From Flavobacterium sp. ov086 (GTDB taxonomy: Bacteria; Bacteroidota; Bacteroidia; Flavobacteriales; Flavobacteriaceae): a stretch of 64,000 nt of DNA. Of this stretch, positions 55,943 through 63,059 are shown piece by piece. The first letter of the stretch is position 1; every line of letters begins with the position of its first letter. Location: the NCBI RefSeq assembly GCF_900187965.1, contig NZ_FZNL01000001.1, positions 310,001-374,000 of the forward strand, written 5' to 3'. Below the pieces are notes generated by a model. The model was not told the DNA's origin and did not search any database. It saw only the letters and a program-made list of their open reading frames with translations. Position numbers and translations under genes: made by a program.

Positions 55943-58093
55943 TTAAAGCAAGTTCTGTTTGCTCCACAAATTATAGTATTCTTTTTTTTGTTCCAGTAAA
56001 TTAAGATGATTTCCAGATTCAACAATAGCTCCATTTTTCATTACTAATATTGTATCAGCATTAGCGATCGTACTCAATCTGTGTGCAATTACAATTATAG
56101 TTTTTCTTTGCAACTTGAAATTATCAATAACTTCTTTTACCATTTTCTCTGAGTTTGTATCAAGTGATGATGTTGCTTCATCCATTAATAAAATTTCAGG
56201 ATTTTTGTATAATGCTCTGGCAATTGCAATTCGCTGTTTTTGTCCTCCTGATAACATTGCTCCATTTTCGCCAATTTGTGTTTCGAAACCATTAGGTAAT
56301 TTTTCTACAAATTCGGTAATTCCTAATTGTTTTGACAAAGCTAAAACTCTTTGAATATCAGGGAATGAAGCTCCTAAAGCTATGTTTTCTATAATATTTC
56401 CTGAAAACAAATTAAGCTGTTGTGGAATAACTCCTATCAATTGTCTTAAACTTTTATAATGTATAAATTGAGTATCATAATCTCCAATACAAATTTTCCC
56501 TTCTTTAATTGGATATAAGTTTTGAAGTAATGCAATTAAAGTTGTTTTCCCGCTGCCACTTTCGCCAACGATGGCCGTTGTTTCATTTTTCTTAAATATA
56601 GCGTTGAAATTTTTAAAAACCTCAATTCTGGAACCATATCTAAAAGAAACATTCTCAAATCTAATATCCCCAATATTGTCTTTTTGCAATTCAACTTTAT
56701 TTTCTGTTTCTTCTCGTTCCAAATCCATTATTTCAAAAAGTCTATCGGCAGCAATTAATGCGTTTTGCGCTGTTTTGTTCATACCAATTAAAGAAGCCAC
56801 AGGCGAAGTAAAATAACCAATTAAAGCATAAAATGAAAATAATTCTCCAGGTGTAATCGCTCTGTCAATTACATAACCTGATCCAATCCACATTAAGATT
56901 ACAGTAAAGGCTGAGGCTAGAAATTGTGTAGAAGTACTTGCAAAAACACCATTTAAACCCGATTTAAAAGTGGTAAATAATAGCTTAACAAATTTGTTCT
57001 CCGTCTTTATGTTTGAAAATTCTTCTATTCCAAATTCTTTTACTGTTCGCACATGAGTGATACTTTCAACTAATTGAGTCTGTAGTTCGGCAGCATTCTC
57101 CATAATGTTTCGCTCTACTTTCTTATTGAATTTATTCAGAATAAAATAAATCACGGTATAAAACGGAATTACAAGCAAAATAACCAAAGCCAATTTCCAA
57201 TAATAAGTAAACATTAAGGAGAATGAAAAAATTACAATAAAAACATTTACGATCATTTCTATTGCTACTTCATTTATAAACGAACGAATTTTTACAGCAT
57301 CATTTATTCTCGACGTAATCTCTCCTATTTGCATAGTATCAAAAAAACGTTGTGGTAAATGAAGTAAGTGTTTATAATAACCCAGGATTAATTTTGCATC
57401 TATTAATTGTCCTGTTTTCATTACAAAAATGCTTTTCTTCGAGCCAATATAAGCTTGAAGCAATATGATTACAATCATAGAAATGCTTAATAAATTCAAG
57501 AGATTTCTATTGCCATCTACCAAAACATAATCTGTTATTTTCTGAATATAAATAGACATTGCTAATCCCAGTACGGTAAATACTATCGCACCAACCAAAG
57601 CCTGAATTAAAATAATTTTATGTGGCTGAATTAAATTCCAAAAACGTTTTATGGGAGAAGTTATCTCATTGGAGCTCTTAAAAGAATCATTTGGCGCAAA
57701 AAGAATTAATACTCCTGACCATATTTTTTGAAAGTCCTCAAAAGTATAAACCTCCATTTTACCAAAACCAGGATCCATAACCGTAATTTGGGCTTTTTCT
57801 ACTTTATAAATTACAACATAATGATGTAATTGCTCTTTTGTAATAAGATGTGCAATAGCCGGAAGCGGGATTTTATCTATAGAACTCAAGCCTCCTTTCA
57901 CGCCTTTGGCGGTGAATCCCATTTTTTCGGCAGCTTCAATAATTCCTAAAACATTTGTACCTCGCTTATCTGTATTTGCATATTGACGAATTCGTGCTAT
58001 AGGAAGATTAACTTTGAAATGGTTTCCAATAGATGCCAAACAAGCAGCACCACAATCTTTAATATCATGTTGCTTTATTTTTATTGAAGCCAT
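55943..58093 (-). CDS. Peptidase C39-containing ABC exporter (bacteriocin type)
   Basis: The 716-aa protein joins an N-terminal C39 cysteine protease (Cys14 in DCGAACLAS, His91 in HHYVVIY, Asp107 in MDPGFGK), six membrane helices (about 155-430) and a nucleotide-binding domain with Walker A GESGSGKTTL, signature LSGGQKQRIAIARAL and Walker B ILLMDEATSSLD. Such proteins cut double-glycine leaders and export the core peptide in one step. It is the last gene of the locus and overlaps hlyD by 29 bases. Its likely substrates are the two precursor peptides at 62858 and 60966. Confidence 0.93.
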   Translation of the reverse strand: MASIKIKQHDIKDCGAACLASIGNHFKVNLPIARIRQYANTDKRGTNVLGIIEAAEKMGFTAKGVKGGLSSIDKIPLPAIAHLITKEQLHHYVVIYKVEKAQITVMDPGFGKMEVYTFEDFQKIWSGVLILFAPNDSFKSSNEITSPIKRFWNLIQPHKIILIQALVGAIVFTVLGLAMSIYIQKITDYVLVDGNRNLLNLLSISMIVIILLQAYIGSKKSIFVMKTGQLIDAKLILGYYKHLLHLPQRFFDTMQIGEITSRINDAVKIRSFINEVAIEMIVNVFIVIFSFSLMFTYYWKLALVILLVIPFYTVIYFILNKFNKKVERNIMENAAELQTQLVESITHVRTVKEFGIEEFSNIKTENKFVKLLFTTFKSGLNGVFASTSTQFLASAFTVILMWIGSGYVIDRAITPGELFSFYALIGYFTSPVASLIGMNKTAQNALIAADRLFEIMDLEREETENKVELQKDNIGDIRFENVSFRYGSRIEVFKNFNAIFKKNETTAIVGESGSGKTTLIALLQNLYPIKEGKICIGDYDTQFIHYKSLRQLIGVIPQQLNLFSGNIIENIALGASFPDIQRVLALSKQLGITEFVEKLPNGFETQIGENGAMLSGGQKQRIAIARALYKNPEILLMDEATSSLDTNSEKMVKEVIDNFKLQRKTIIVIAHRLSTIANADTILVMKNGAIVESGNHLNLLEQKKEYYNLWSKQNLL

Positions 58094-59243
58094 TTTTGTT
58101 GGTTTTATTAATTGATAACTGTTTTGGGTTTAACCAATCGTCTATTTTGTCAAATAATAAATCAAATAAACTTCTGCGGGTTATTATATATCTCGCAGTC
58201 AATGTCATCCCTTTAGACACATTGGTTTTATGACCTGATTTTAATTGTAATGTTGTTGAATCTAAAACACAACGAACTTTAAAAAAAGCTTGTTCTCCCT
58301 GAATGGTTATATTTCGATCAATATCAATTACTTTACCTTCAAGCAAACCCCATTGATTGTAGTTAAATGCATCTAATTGAAATTTTACTTTCTGATTCTT
58401 TTTTATAAGCCCAATATCGTTGGGAGAAACTGTACTTTCTACAATAAGACGATCTGAAGCCGAAATTGTAGCAATAGTTTGCGAAGCATTTATATATGAC
58501 CCTACCTGAATACCTGAAAAACTTTCGATTGTTCCCGAAATAGGTGCTAAAACAACATAATTAGTAGATTCAACATTTATTTTGGCAACAGCTCCTTTTA
58601 GATTTTTTAATCGTTCTTCTAAGTCTCTTTTCTGATTTTCCCAAGTAGATTTTTGTTGGCTGATATAAGTTTCTAATGCTTGTTTGGCTAAACGAAATTC
58701 ATATTCATGCTTTTCAAATTCTGATTTTGCGATAATATCTTTATCATATAGTATTTTATTTCGGTCATGGTTGATTTGAGCTTGCGAAACTTTACTCTTC
58801 AATTCATTTTTGCCTGATTGAAATTTAGATAAATCTTCGCGCGCTGTTGATGTTGATAGATGAGTCGTTTTATTTTGTAATAAATTTGAAATATCATCTA
58901 AAAGAGCAACTACTGAACTCGACAAAGTATCTTGCGTTCTTTTATCTGTTTCTAAATTTTCTTTTGAGATTTTTATAAGGGTGTCTCCTTTTTGTACAAT
59001 GCTATTATTCTTTAGAGATAACCTTGTTGCACGACCGCTTACAATTGTCGAAATAGGTACATTATCAGTCACAGTACGAATAATGCCACGGCTTTGACTG
59101 CTAATATCTACTTTAATAACTGGTAACAAAATCAGAAATATTATAATTGAAAGAACAATAATAAAGTAAATCGAAAAGCTTTTTGTTTTGTTTTTCGAGA
59201 TTAAGTTTTCTAGAGAATTTATTGGGTCCGAACTGAAATTCAT
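58065..59243 (-). CDS. HlyD-family periplasmic adaptor
   Basis: The 392-aa protein has a short cytoplasmic tail, one membrane helix (about residues 24-42), a lipoyl-like half (RATRLSLKNNSIVQKGDTLIKIS), a long coiled coil (KNELKSKVSQAQINHDRNKILYD...) and the second half (VVLAPISGTIESFSGIQVGSYINASQTIATI). It links the inner-membrane C39 ABC exporter to an outer-membrane channel. Its ATG follows the DUF2007 stop by 5 bases. No TolC-like gene is in the window. A decayed copy of its first 30 codons lies at 60354-60446. Confidence 0.92.
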   Translation of the reverse strand: MNFSSDPINSLENLISKNKTKSFSIYFIIVLSIIIFLILLPVIKVDISSQSRGIIRTVTDNVPISTIVSGRATRLSLKNNSIVQKGDTLIKISKENLETDKRTQDTLSSSVVALLDDISNLLQNKTTHLSTSTAREDLSKFQSGKNELKSKVSQAQINHDRNKILYDKDIIAKSEFEKHEYEFRLAKQALETYISQQKSTWENQKRDLEERLKNLKGAVAKINVESTNYVVLAPISGTIESFSGIQVGSYINASQTIATISASDRLIVESTVSPNDIGLIKKNQKVKFQLDAFNYNQWGLLEGKVIDIDRNITIQGEQAFFKVRCVLDSTTLQLKSGHKTNVSKGMTLTARYIITRRSLFDLLFDKIDDWLNPKQLSINKTNKNGFNKNKAT

Positions 59244-59248
59244 AGTAC

Positions 59249-59509
59249 TTAGGTTATTTTTTTAAGTAAATCATATACTCCAGCATTAAAACCATCAATT
59301 ATTCTCTTAGCCTTTTCATAATCATTATCTCTAACTTTTAGCTTTACGGAATTCACATCACCAATTAAAACTCCCCATGGATTAAATACAGACATCAATG
59401 AAGCATCTTCAAAAACCTGAATCGAATAACTTTCTAATAATGTTTTTAAAATTACCGCTTCATCTTTACTTCCATTATGAACTGCTTTTCTCTTTTGTTG
59501 TTCTATCAT
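59249..59509 (-). CDS. DUF2007 (putative signal-transducing) small protein
   Basis: The 86-aa protein has the DUF2007 pattern: DEAVILKTLLESYSIQVFEDASLMS then a strand pair and VKLKVRDNDYEKAKRIIDGF. The fold is ferredoxin-like and the function is unknown, though the family often lies beside PII-like or transport genes. It overlaps the DUF3267 gene by one base (TAATG) and precedes hlyD by 5, so all are one transcript. A second, broken copy lies at 60481-60726. Confidence 0.85.
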   Translation of the reverse strand: MIEQQKRKAVHNGSKDEAVILKTLLESYSIQVFEDASLMSVFNPWGVLIGDVNSVKLKVRDNDYEKAKRIIDGFNAGVYDLLKKIT

Positions 59510-60081
59510 TATTTTACTATTTTGAAACCTACCTTACTATCATGATCTAAAAGTTTATATCCCAAACCAGTTTTAATAATTAAGTAAGCATAAATAAAAT
59601 CTCCAACGGCTCCTAAAGTCATAGAAAAGCCAATAAATAAAAAAAACAGATTATTATAGAAGATCCCATATAAAGAAGGAAAAAAACCTAAAATAAAAAA
59701 GGGAGCTAATGATACTATTAGCATTTTTTTTGACAACAATGCCTCTTTACAATTTGCAAATGGCATTAAATACTTTTTAACAAATCCAAATCGTACCGAT
59801 TTCCAACTATTCTCAGAAAAAAAAGCCATGAAGACGCCATGAATTAATTCATGAATAATAATTCCTAGTATAATAATTAAGTTTGGTATTAGTATTACCA
59901 AAACAACATTGGCCCTTTTATTATCAAAAAATAGTAATGATTCTTTTATTTCTTTTAAATTCTGTTTAAATACTTCATCCCATTTTAAACACAATACTAA
60001 AACAAACAACACTATAATAGGAATACTAATTATTATACCTATAACTTGTACTTTCTTTGAATCAATAGAGACTTCCTTCAT
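59509..60081 (-). CDS. DUF3267 putative zinc protease, membrane protein
   Basis: The 190-aa protein has about five membrane segments and the zinc motif HELIHG at residues 77-82 inside one of them, as in DUF3267 and related site-2-like membrane metallopeptidases. Later there are SLAPFFILGFFPSLYGI and a conserved Gly-rich helix. It could process or degrade a precursor peptide, or protect against it. A remnant of its 3' end precedes the broken DUF2007 copy, showing that this gene was part of the duplicated block. Confidence 0.85.
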   Translation of the reverse strand: MKEVSIDSKKVQVIGIIISIPIIVLFVLVLCLKWDEVFKQNLKEIKESLLFFDNKRANVVLVILIPNLIIILGIIIHELIHGVFMAFFSENSWKSVRFGFVKKYLMPFANCKEALLSKKMLIVSLAPFFILGFFPSLYGIFYNNLFFLFIGFSMTLGAVGDFIYAYLIIKTGLGYKLLDHDSKVGFKIVK

Positions 60082-60256
60082 TTTCTATAATTTTGTAGTC
60101 TAAAATCTTTAACGTTTCCTCGGGGATTTCAATTTCTTTTATTGAAATCAATTCTGTTTCAACAATTTGTTTTACTCCATTAAAACTCATTTCTGTTCTA
60201 TTATAAGCTACTAATTCATTCCTTTTCAAAGAAATCTGTATTGCCTGATTTCTCAT
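60062..60256 (-). CDS. Probable 3' remnant of an unrecognised gene
   Basis: From the ATG at 60256 the product is 64 aa (MRNQAIQISLKRNELVAYNR...), overlapping DUF3267 by 20 bases. The frame is open further upstream to 60403, reading FTVRSYNFINND and then SKVKTIHIPNIELTSYNAYF with no ATG. The open frame runs back to the deletion junction near 60371, where hlyD-like sequence begins. I infer that the 5' half of a larger gene was lost in a deletion. Whether the internal ATG is used is unknown; the family is not recognised. Confidence 0.5.
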   Translation of the reverse strand: MRNQAIQISLKRNELVAYNRTEMSFNGVKQIVETELISIKEIEIPEETLKILDYKIIENEGSLY

Positions 60257-60353
60257 ATTAAAATTAAAATATGCATTATAAGATGTTAATTCAATATTTG
60301 GTATATGTATTGTTTTAACCTTAGAATTAAAACTATTATCATTATTGATGAAA

Positions 60354-60446
60354 TTATATGATCTTACTGTAAATTGAAAAGCTTTTTGTTTTGTTTTTCG
60401 AGATTAAGTTTTCGAGCGTGTTTGTTGGATCTGAACTGAAGTTCAT
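60354..60446 (-). pseudogene. Truncated copy of the hlyD start
   Basis: This 30-codon frame starts MNFSSDPTNTLENLIS and reaches FSIY, identical or nearly so to the first 26 residues of HlyD (59243), then diverges and stops at 60354. The DNA identity also covers the upstream spacer. Similarity ends at about 60371. It is a relic of a second copy of the DUF2007-hlyD junction. Confidence 0.85.
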
Positions 60447-60480
60447 AGGGCTTAACTTGGATTATATTTTTATAATAAAT

Positions 60481-60726
60481 TCATGGATAGTAAGCTCCTG
60501 CATTAAAATCATCAATTATTTTTTTTGCTTTATCATAATCATTTTCTCTAACTTATAACTTTACTGAGTTTACATCACCATTCAAAACGCCCCATGGATT
60601 AAATACAGACATTAAAAAAGCGTCTTCAAAAACCTGAATTGAATAACTTTCTAATAACGTTTTTAAAATTACTGTTTCATATTTACTGCCATTATAAACT
60701 GCTTTTCTCTTTTGTTGTTCTATCAT
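60481..60726 (-). pseudogene. Broken second copy of the DUF2007 gene
   Basis: The frame from ATG 60726 matches the intact DUF2007 protein at most positions (MIEQQKRKAVYNGSKYETVI). At codons matching LKV of the intact copy it reads L-stop-V (TAA at 60553-60555) and continues in frame as VRENDYDKAKKIIDDFNAG to a TGA at 60481-60483. One nonsense change therefore cut the gene. A few bases before the ATG match the end of the DUF3267 gene, so the duplication included that junction. Confidence 0.88.
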
Positions 60727-60762
60727 TATTCTACTATATTGAAAACAAATAATCAAATACAA

Positions 60763-60897
60763 TTATCCTCCAAATTCTTTTTTCCAAGCTTTTAAAATAC
60801 CGGATAAGTCCCAAATCTTTTTTTTGTATTTCGTTGCCAAAAATTTCAAAACGAAAACATCAAATAACAAAAACAAAACTATTATGTATAAGCTCAT
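60763..60897 (-). CDS. 44-aa single-helix membrane miniprotein
   Basis: The frame runs from ATG at 60897 to TAA at 60763-60765. The product starts MSLYIIVLFLLFDVFVLKFL, a hydrophobic helix of about 20 residues, followed by a Lys-rich tail (ATKYKKKIWDLSGILKAW) ending EFGG. It lies 68 bases downstream of precursor A, with a terminator hairpin between. In bacteriocin loci small basic membrane proteins often give self-immunity; that is inference only. No family match is recognised. Confidence 0.5.
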   Translation of the reverse strand: MSLYIIVLFLLFDVFVLKFLATKYKKKIWDLSGILKAWKKEFGG

Positions 60898-60913
60898 AAT
60901 TATGGATATATAA

Positions 60914-60953
60914 AAATAGCTACAAATTTATTTTACTAAACCTGTAGCTATTT
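60914..60953 (-). terminator. Terminator after precursor peptide A
   Basis: AAATAGCTACA (60914-60924) and TGTAGCTATTT (60943-60953) are perfect 11-bp arms around 18 bases. On the minus strand it is followed by TTTTTATATA, so most transcripts from the precursor A promoter should end here, 13 bases past the stop. Confidence 0.7.
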
Positions 60954-60965
60954 AACTAATTAGTA

Positions 60966-61130
60966 CTATGTATATATTAATGAATCTCCGAAATCATACA
61001 TTCTCATAATGTTAACTCTCCCGGCCCCAACCCACCATGGGCCAAAGAATCCGCCATCAACTTCTTGTACTTCCTGAGCATTAAGCTCTACTAAATTCAA
61101 ATCTTCTAAATTCACTACTGCTAATTCCAT
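60966..61130 (-). CDS. Double-glycine precursor peptide A (54 aa)
   Basis: From ATG 61130 the peptide begins MELAVVNLEDLNLVE and reaches a double glycine at residues 26-27 (EVQEVDGG). Relative to the cut, Leu-12, Asn-11, Glu-8, Val-7 and Val-4 fit the C39 leader pattern. The 27-residue core starts FFGPWWVGAG and ends DSLIYT, has no cysteine, three Trp/Phe-rich positions and no net charge. An upstream in-frame start at 61169 exists but the MELAV start is shared with peptide B. It has its own promoter and terminator and lies just after the ABC ATPase gene. It is the likely cargo of the C39 exporter. Confidence 0.85.
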   Translation of the reverse strand: MELAVVNLEDLNLVELNAQEVQEVDGGFFGPWWVGAGRVNIMRMYDFGDSLIYT

Positions 61131-61194
61131 AATTTTTAAATTTAAATGGTTAATTAATAAATCCAACAAATCATTTTCTCGAGAACCTTTTTTG

Positions 61195-61242
61195 TTATAG
61201 CAAACTTACCAGACTTCCGTCCAATAAAATTGGACGGAACTG
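61195..61242 (-). promoter_or_regulatory. Precursor A promoter with palindromic operator, a relic of the regulator gene end
   Basis: On the minus strand the sequence holds the perfect palindrome TTCCGTCCAAT-TTT-ATTGGACGGAA (61239-61215), six bases, then the -7 element TAAGTTTG (61208-61201). The same DNA, read in frame, spells QFRPILLDGSLVSLL-stop (61242-61195), nearly the last 14 residues of the HTH regulator (FRPILLDRTLISLL). So this segment is a duplicated end of the regulator gene that now serves only as promoter and operator. A second short palindrome, TTCTCGAGAA at 61176-61185, lies in the leader and is also kept in copy B. Confidence 0.7.
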
Positions 61243-61253
61243 CATTAATTATT

Positions 61254-61898
61254 TTAAATAACCTTCATTGCCGAAAAGAGTTCTTTTTCAATTTCTATAA
61301 AATCACTTTTATCAAATTCTTTTATCTTTTTATTTTTTAGCAGAAAGATTTTATCACAATCTTTATAAAGAATTTCTAAAATATGAGAAGAAATAAAAAC
61401 AATACTCTTTTCTGATAATTTTCGGATATAATTCATTAATAAATAATTAGATTCTAAATCCAGTCCATTGAAAGGCTCATCGAAAATATAAATTGAATAT
61501 GTTTTCTGTAAAACAGCATTCATGTAAGCTTTCTTTTTCATCCCTGTAGAAAACTCCTTGATCAATTTATCCTGTGGCACATCAAACATTAGAAAATCAT
61601 TATTCTCAATATTTAGCAATTCCTGATAGAAAGTGGCAAATTCTTTTGCAGTTAATTCTTCATAAATTAAAGGCTCAGTAGGACACCAAGCAATTTTGCC
61701 ATGAAGAGAAAGCTCTTTCGCATGATTAATAGAACCTGCAAAAGAAGTTAAACCTATTATACATCTAAATAATGTAGTTTTTCCTTCTCCATTTTTCCCA
61801 ACAACTCCATAAATTCCATTTTTAGATATAGAAATCGAAATATTTTCTAAAACTATTTTGTCTTTATAGGACTTATTTTTTATGTCAATTTGAAGCAT
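61254..61898 (-). CDS. ABC transporter ATPase subunit
   Basis: The 214-aa protein has Walker A GKNGEGKTTL, a variant signature FSTGMKKKA, Walker B IYIFDEPFNGLD and the switch histidine in SSHILEIL. It overlaps the permease gene by 14 bases, so they form a pair. It lies between the two precursor genes, which suggests a role in self-immunity or peptide export rather than nutrient uptake; that is inferred from position. Confidence 0.88.
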   Translation of the reverse strand: MLQIDIKNKSYKDKIVLENISISISKNGIYGVVGKNGEGKTTLFRCIIGLTSFAGSINHAKELSLHGKIAWCPTEPLIYEELTAKEFATFYQELLNIENNDFLMFDVPQDKLIKEFSTGMKKKAYMNAVLQKTYSIYIFDEPFNGLDLESNYLLMNYIRKLSEKSIVFISSHILEILYKDCDKIFLLKNKKIKEFDKSDFIEIEKELFSAMKVI

Positions 61899-62790
61899 AC
61901 TGAATAGCTTTAATGGTTTTAACTGATTTTAAATACAAAAACGGAATAGCTATAACTGGTATTCCGAGCGGAAGCATGCTTAAAAAAACAGCAAGCATAA
62001 GTTGATGTTGAAATTGATTCTTAAAGAATGAATATTTGAATATGATATTAACTAATGGAATTGCAAAAATTAAGGGGACAAAACAAAATAATTCCCATTT
62101 CTGAAAAATAAGAAGACTAACAATTAATGGAGTAGTTACCATTAACGAATTCACAATTACTGTCTTGAATTGATTAGTAAGGTAATATTTCTCATAATAA
62201 GAACTAATCTTTATACTCTCTAAAGATTCTCTTTGAAAAGAGGGTAATGCACCAAATAATGAAGCTATAAAAAATGAAGCTATAATAAGGTTTTCATTAT
62301 TGTATAAATCTCCTAAAATTACAAGAAAGACAGTTATTGGAAGAAATAAAATTAACTTGTTCCTCCTCCAGCAAATGTGCCAAAATGGATCAAATAATTT
62401 AAAAGGATATTTAATTATCTTATTATGAAATTCGGGAACAACAACAATATACGCAGTAATTAAAGCAAGATATATTAAAGCCAATAGATATTCTTTGTTT
62501 ATAGCAAGCAAAAGCAAATAGAGTAAACTATAAATAAAATATTCTCCAAATAATATTAATTTCCATTTCTTATTTAGTTTCAACAACTCAATATCTTTTC
62601 GATTAAGATGGTAGAAAAAAATATCTAAAGAAAATAAAAGGGAATAATTTCGTAAAACTTGGAACTTTTCATTTAAGCAGAAAAGATATAATAGGCAACC
62701 ACAAAGAAAAAGCATGACAGCCAATTTATCCTTAGCAGGCAAAAATTTTCTAAGACGAATTAGTAGTAAAGTTTGGATTACTTGTATCAT
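61885..62790 (-). CDS. ABC transporter permease subunit
   Basis: The 301-aa protein has about eight or nine hydrophobic segments from residue 25 to the end (for example LAVMLFLCGCLLYLFCL, IYSLLYLLLLAI, TVFLVILGDLY, FFIASLFGALPSF, FKTVIVNSLMVTTPLIVSL) and no known enzyme motif. It is paired with the downstream ATPase by a 14-base overlap. A terminator-like hairpin sits between precursor B and its ATG at 62790, so expression is probably a fraction of precursor B expression. Confidence 0.75.
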   Translation of the reverse strand: MIQVIQTLLLIRLRKFLPAKDKLAVMLFLCGCLLYLFCLNEKFQVLRNYSLLFSLDIFFYHLNRKDIELLKLNKKWKLILFGEYFIYSLLYLLLLAINKEYLLALIYLALITAYIVVVPEFHNKIIKYPFKLFDPFWHICWRRNKLILFLPITVFLVILGDLYNNENLIIASFFIASLFGALPSFQRESLESIKISSYYEKYYLTNQFKTVIVNSLMVTTPLIVSLLIFQKWELFCFVPLIFAIPLVNIIFKYSFFKNQFQHQLMLAVFLSMLPLGIPVIAIPFLYLKSVKTIKAIQYASN

Positions 62791-62808
62791 ATTTTATTAA
62801 TAAAAAAT

Positions 62809-62843
62809 AAGGAACGAATCACTAAATAGTAGATTCGCTCCTT
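62809..62843 (-). terminator. Attenuating terminator between precursor B and the ABC genes
   Basis: In the minus-strand transcript AAGGAGCGAAUC pairs with GAUUCGUUCCUU (12 bp with one G-U) around 11 bases and is followed by AUUUUUUAUU. It lies 15 bases past the precursor B stop and 19 bases before the permease ATG. Confidence 0.75.
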
Positions 62844-62857
62844 AAAATTTTCAACAA

Positions 62858-62995
62858 TTAATAAGCTTGATGTGTTCCCCACAATAAGAAAACTGCAATT
62901 ACTAATGGGATAATCCCACCCTCAATTTCCTGCGCTTCTTGAGCATTAAGCTCTACTAAATTCAAATCTTCTAAATTCACTACTGCTAATTCCAT
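62858..62995 (-). CDS. Double-glycine precursor peptide B (45 aa)
   Basis: The peptide begins MELAVVNLEDLNLVE, ends its leader EAQEIEGG at residue 27 and has an 18-residue core, IIPLVIAVFLLWGTHQAY, that is strongly hydrophobic and without cysteine. Its first 56 bases are identical to those of precursor A, and the leaders differ at only three residues, but the cores are unrelated. It lies 64 bases after the regulator stop and is followed by a terminator. It is the likely second cargo of the C39 exporter. Confidence 0.85.
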   Translation of the reverse strand: MELAVVNLEDLNLVELNAQEAQEIEGGIIPLVIAVFLLWGTHQAY

Positions 62996-63059
62996 AGTTT
63001 CAATTTTAAAATGTTAATTAATAATCTTAACAAAAATCATTTTCTCGAGAACTATTTTG

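Noticed and set aside
60553..60762. 69-aa open frame starting at a TTG, taken as an intact gene
   Set aside because: Alignment with the DUF2007 protein at 59249-59509 shows that it is the first two thirds of a copy cut by a nonsense codon; the TTG extension corresponds to the end of the preceding gene.
61131..61169. Longer start for precursor peptide A
   Set aside because: The 13 extra residues are absent from precursor B, and the shared MELAV start fits a normal GG leader.
61254..62790. Antibiotic-type ABC exporter unrelated to the peptides
   Set aside because: Not excluded by sequence, but its position between two precursors with the same leader makes a role in the peptide system more likely.
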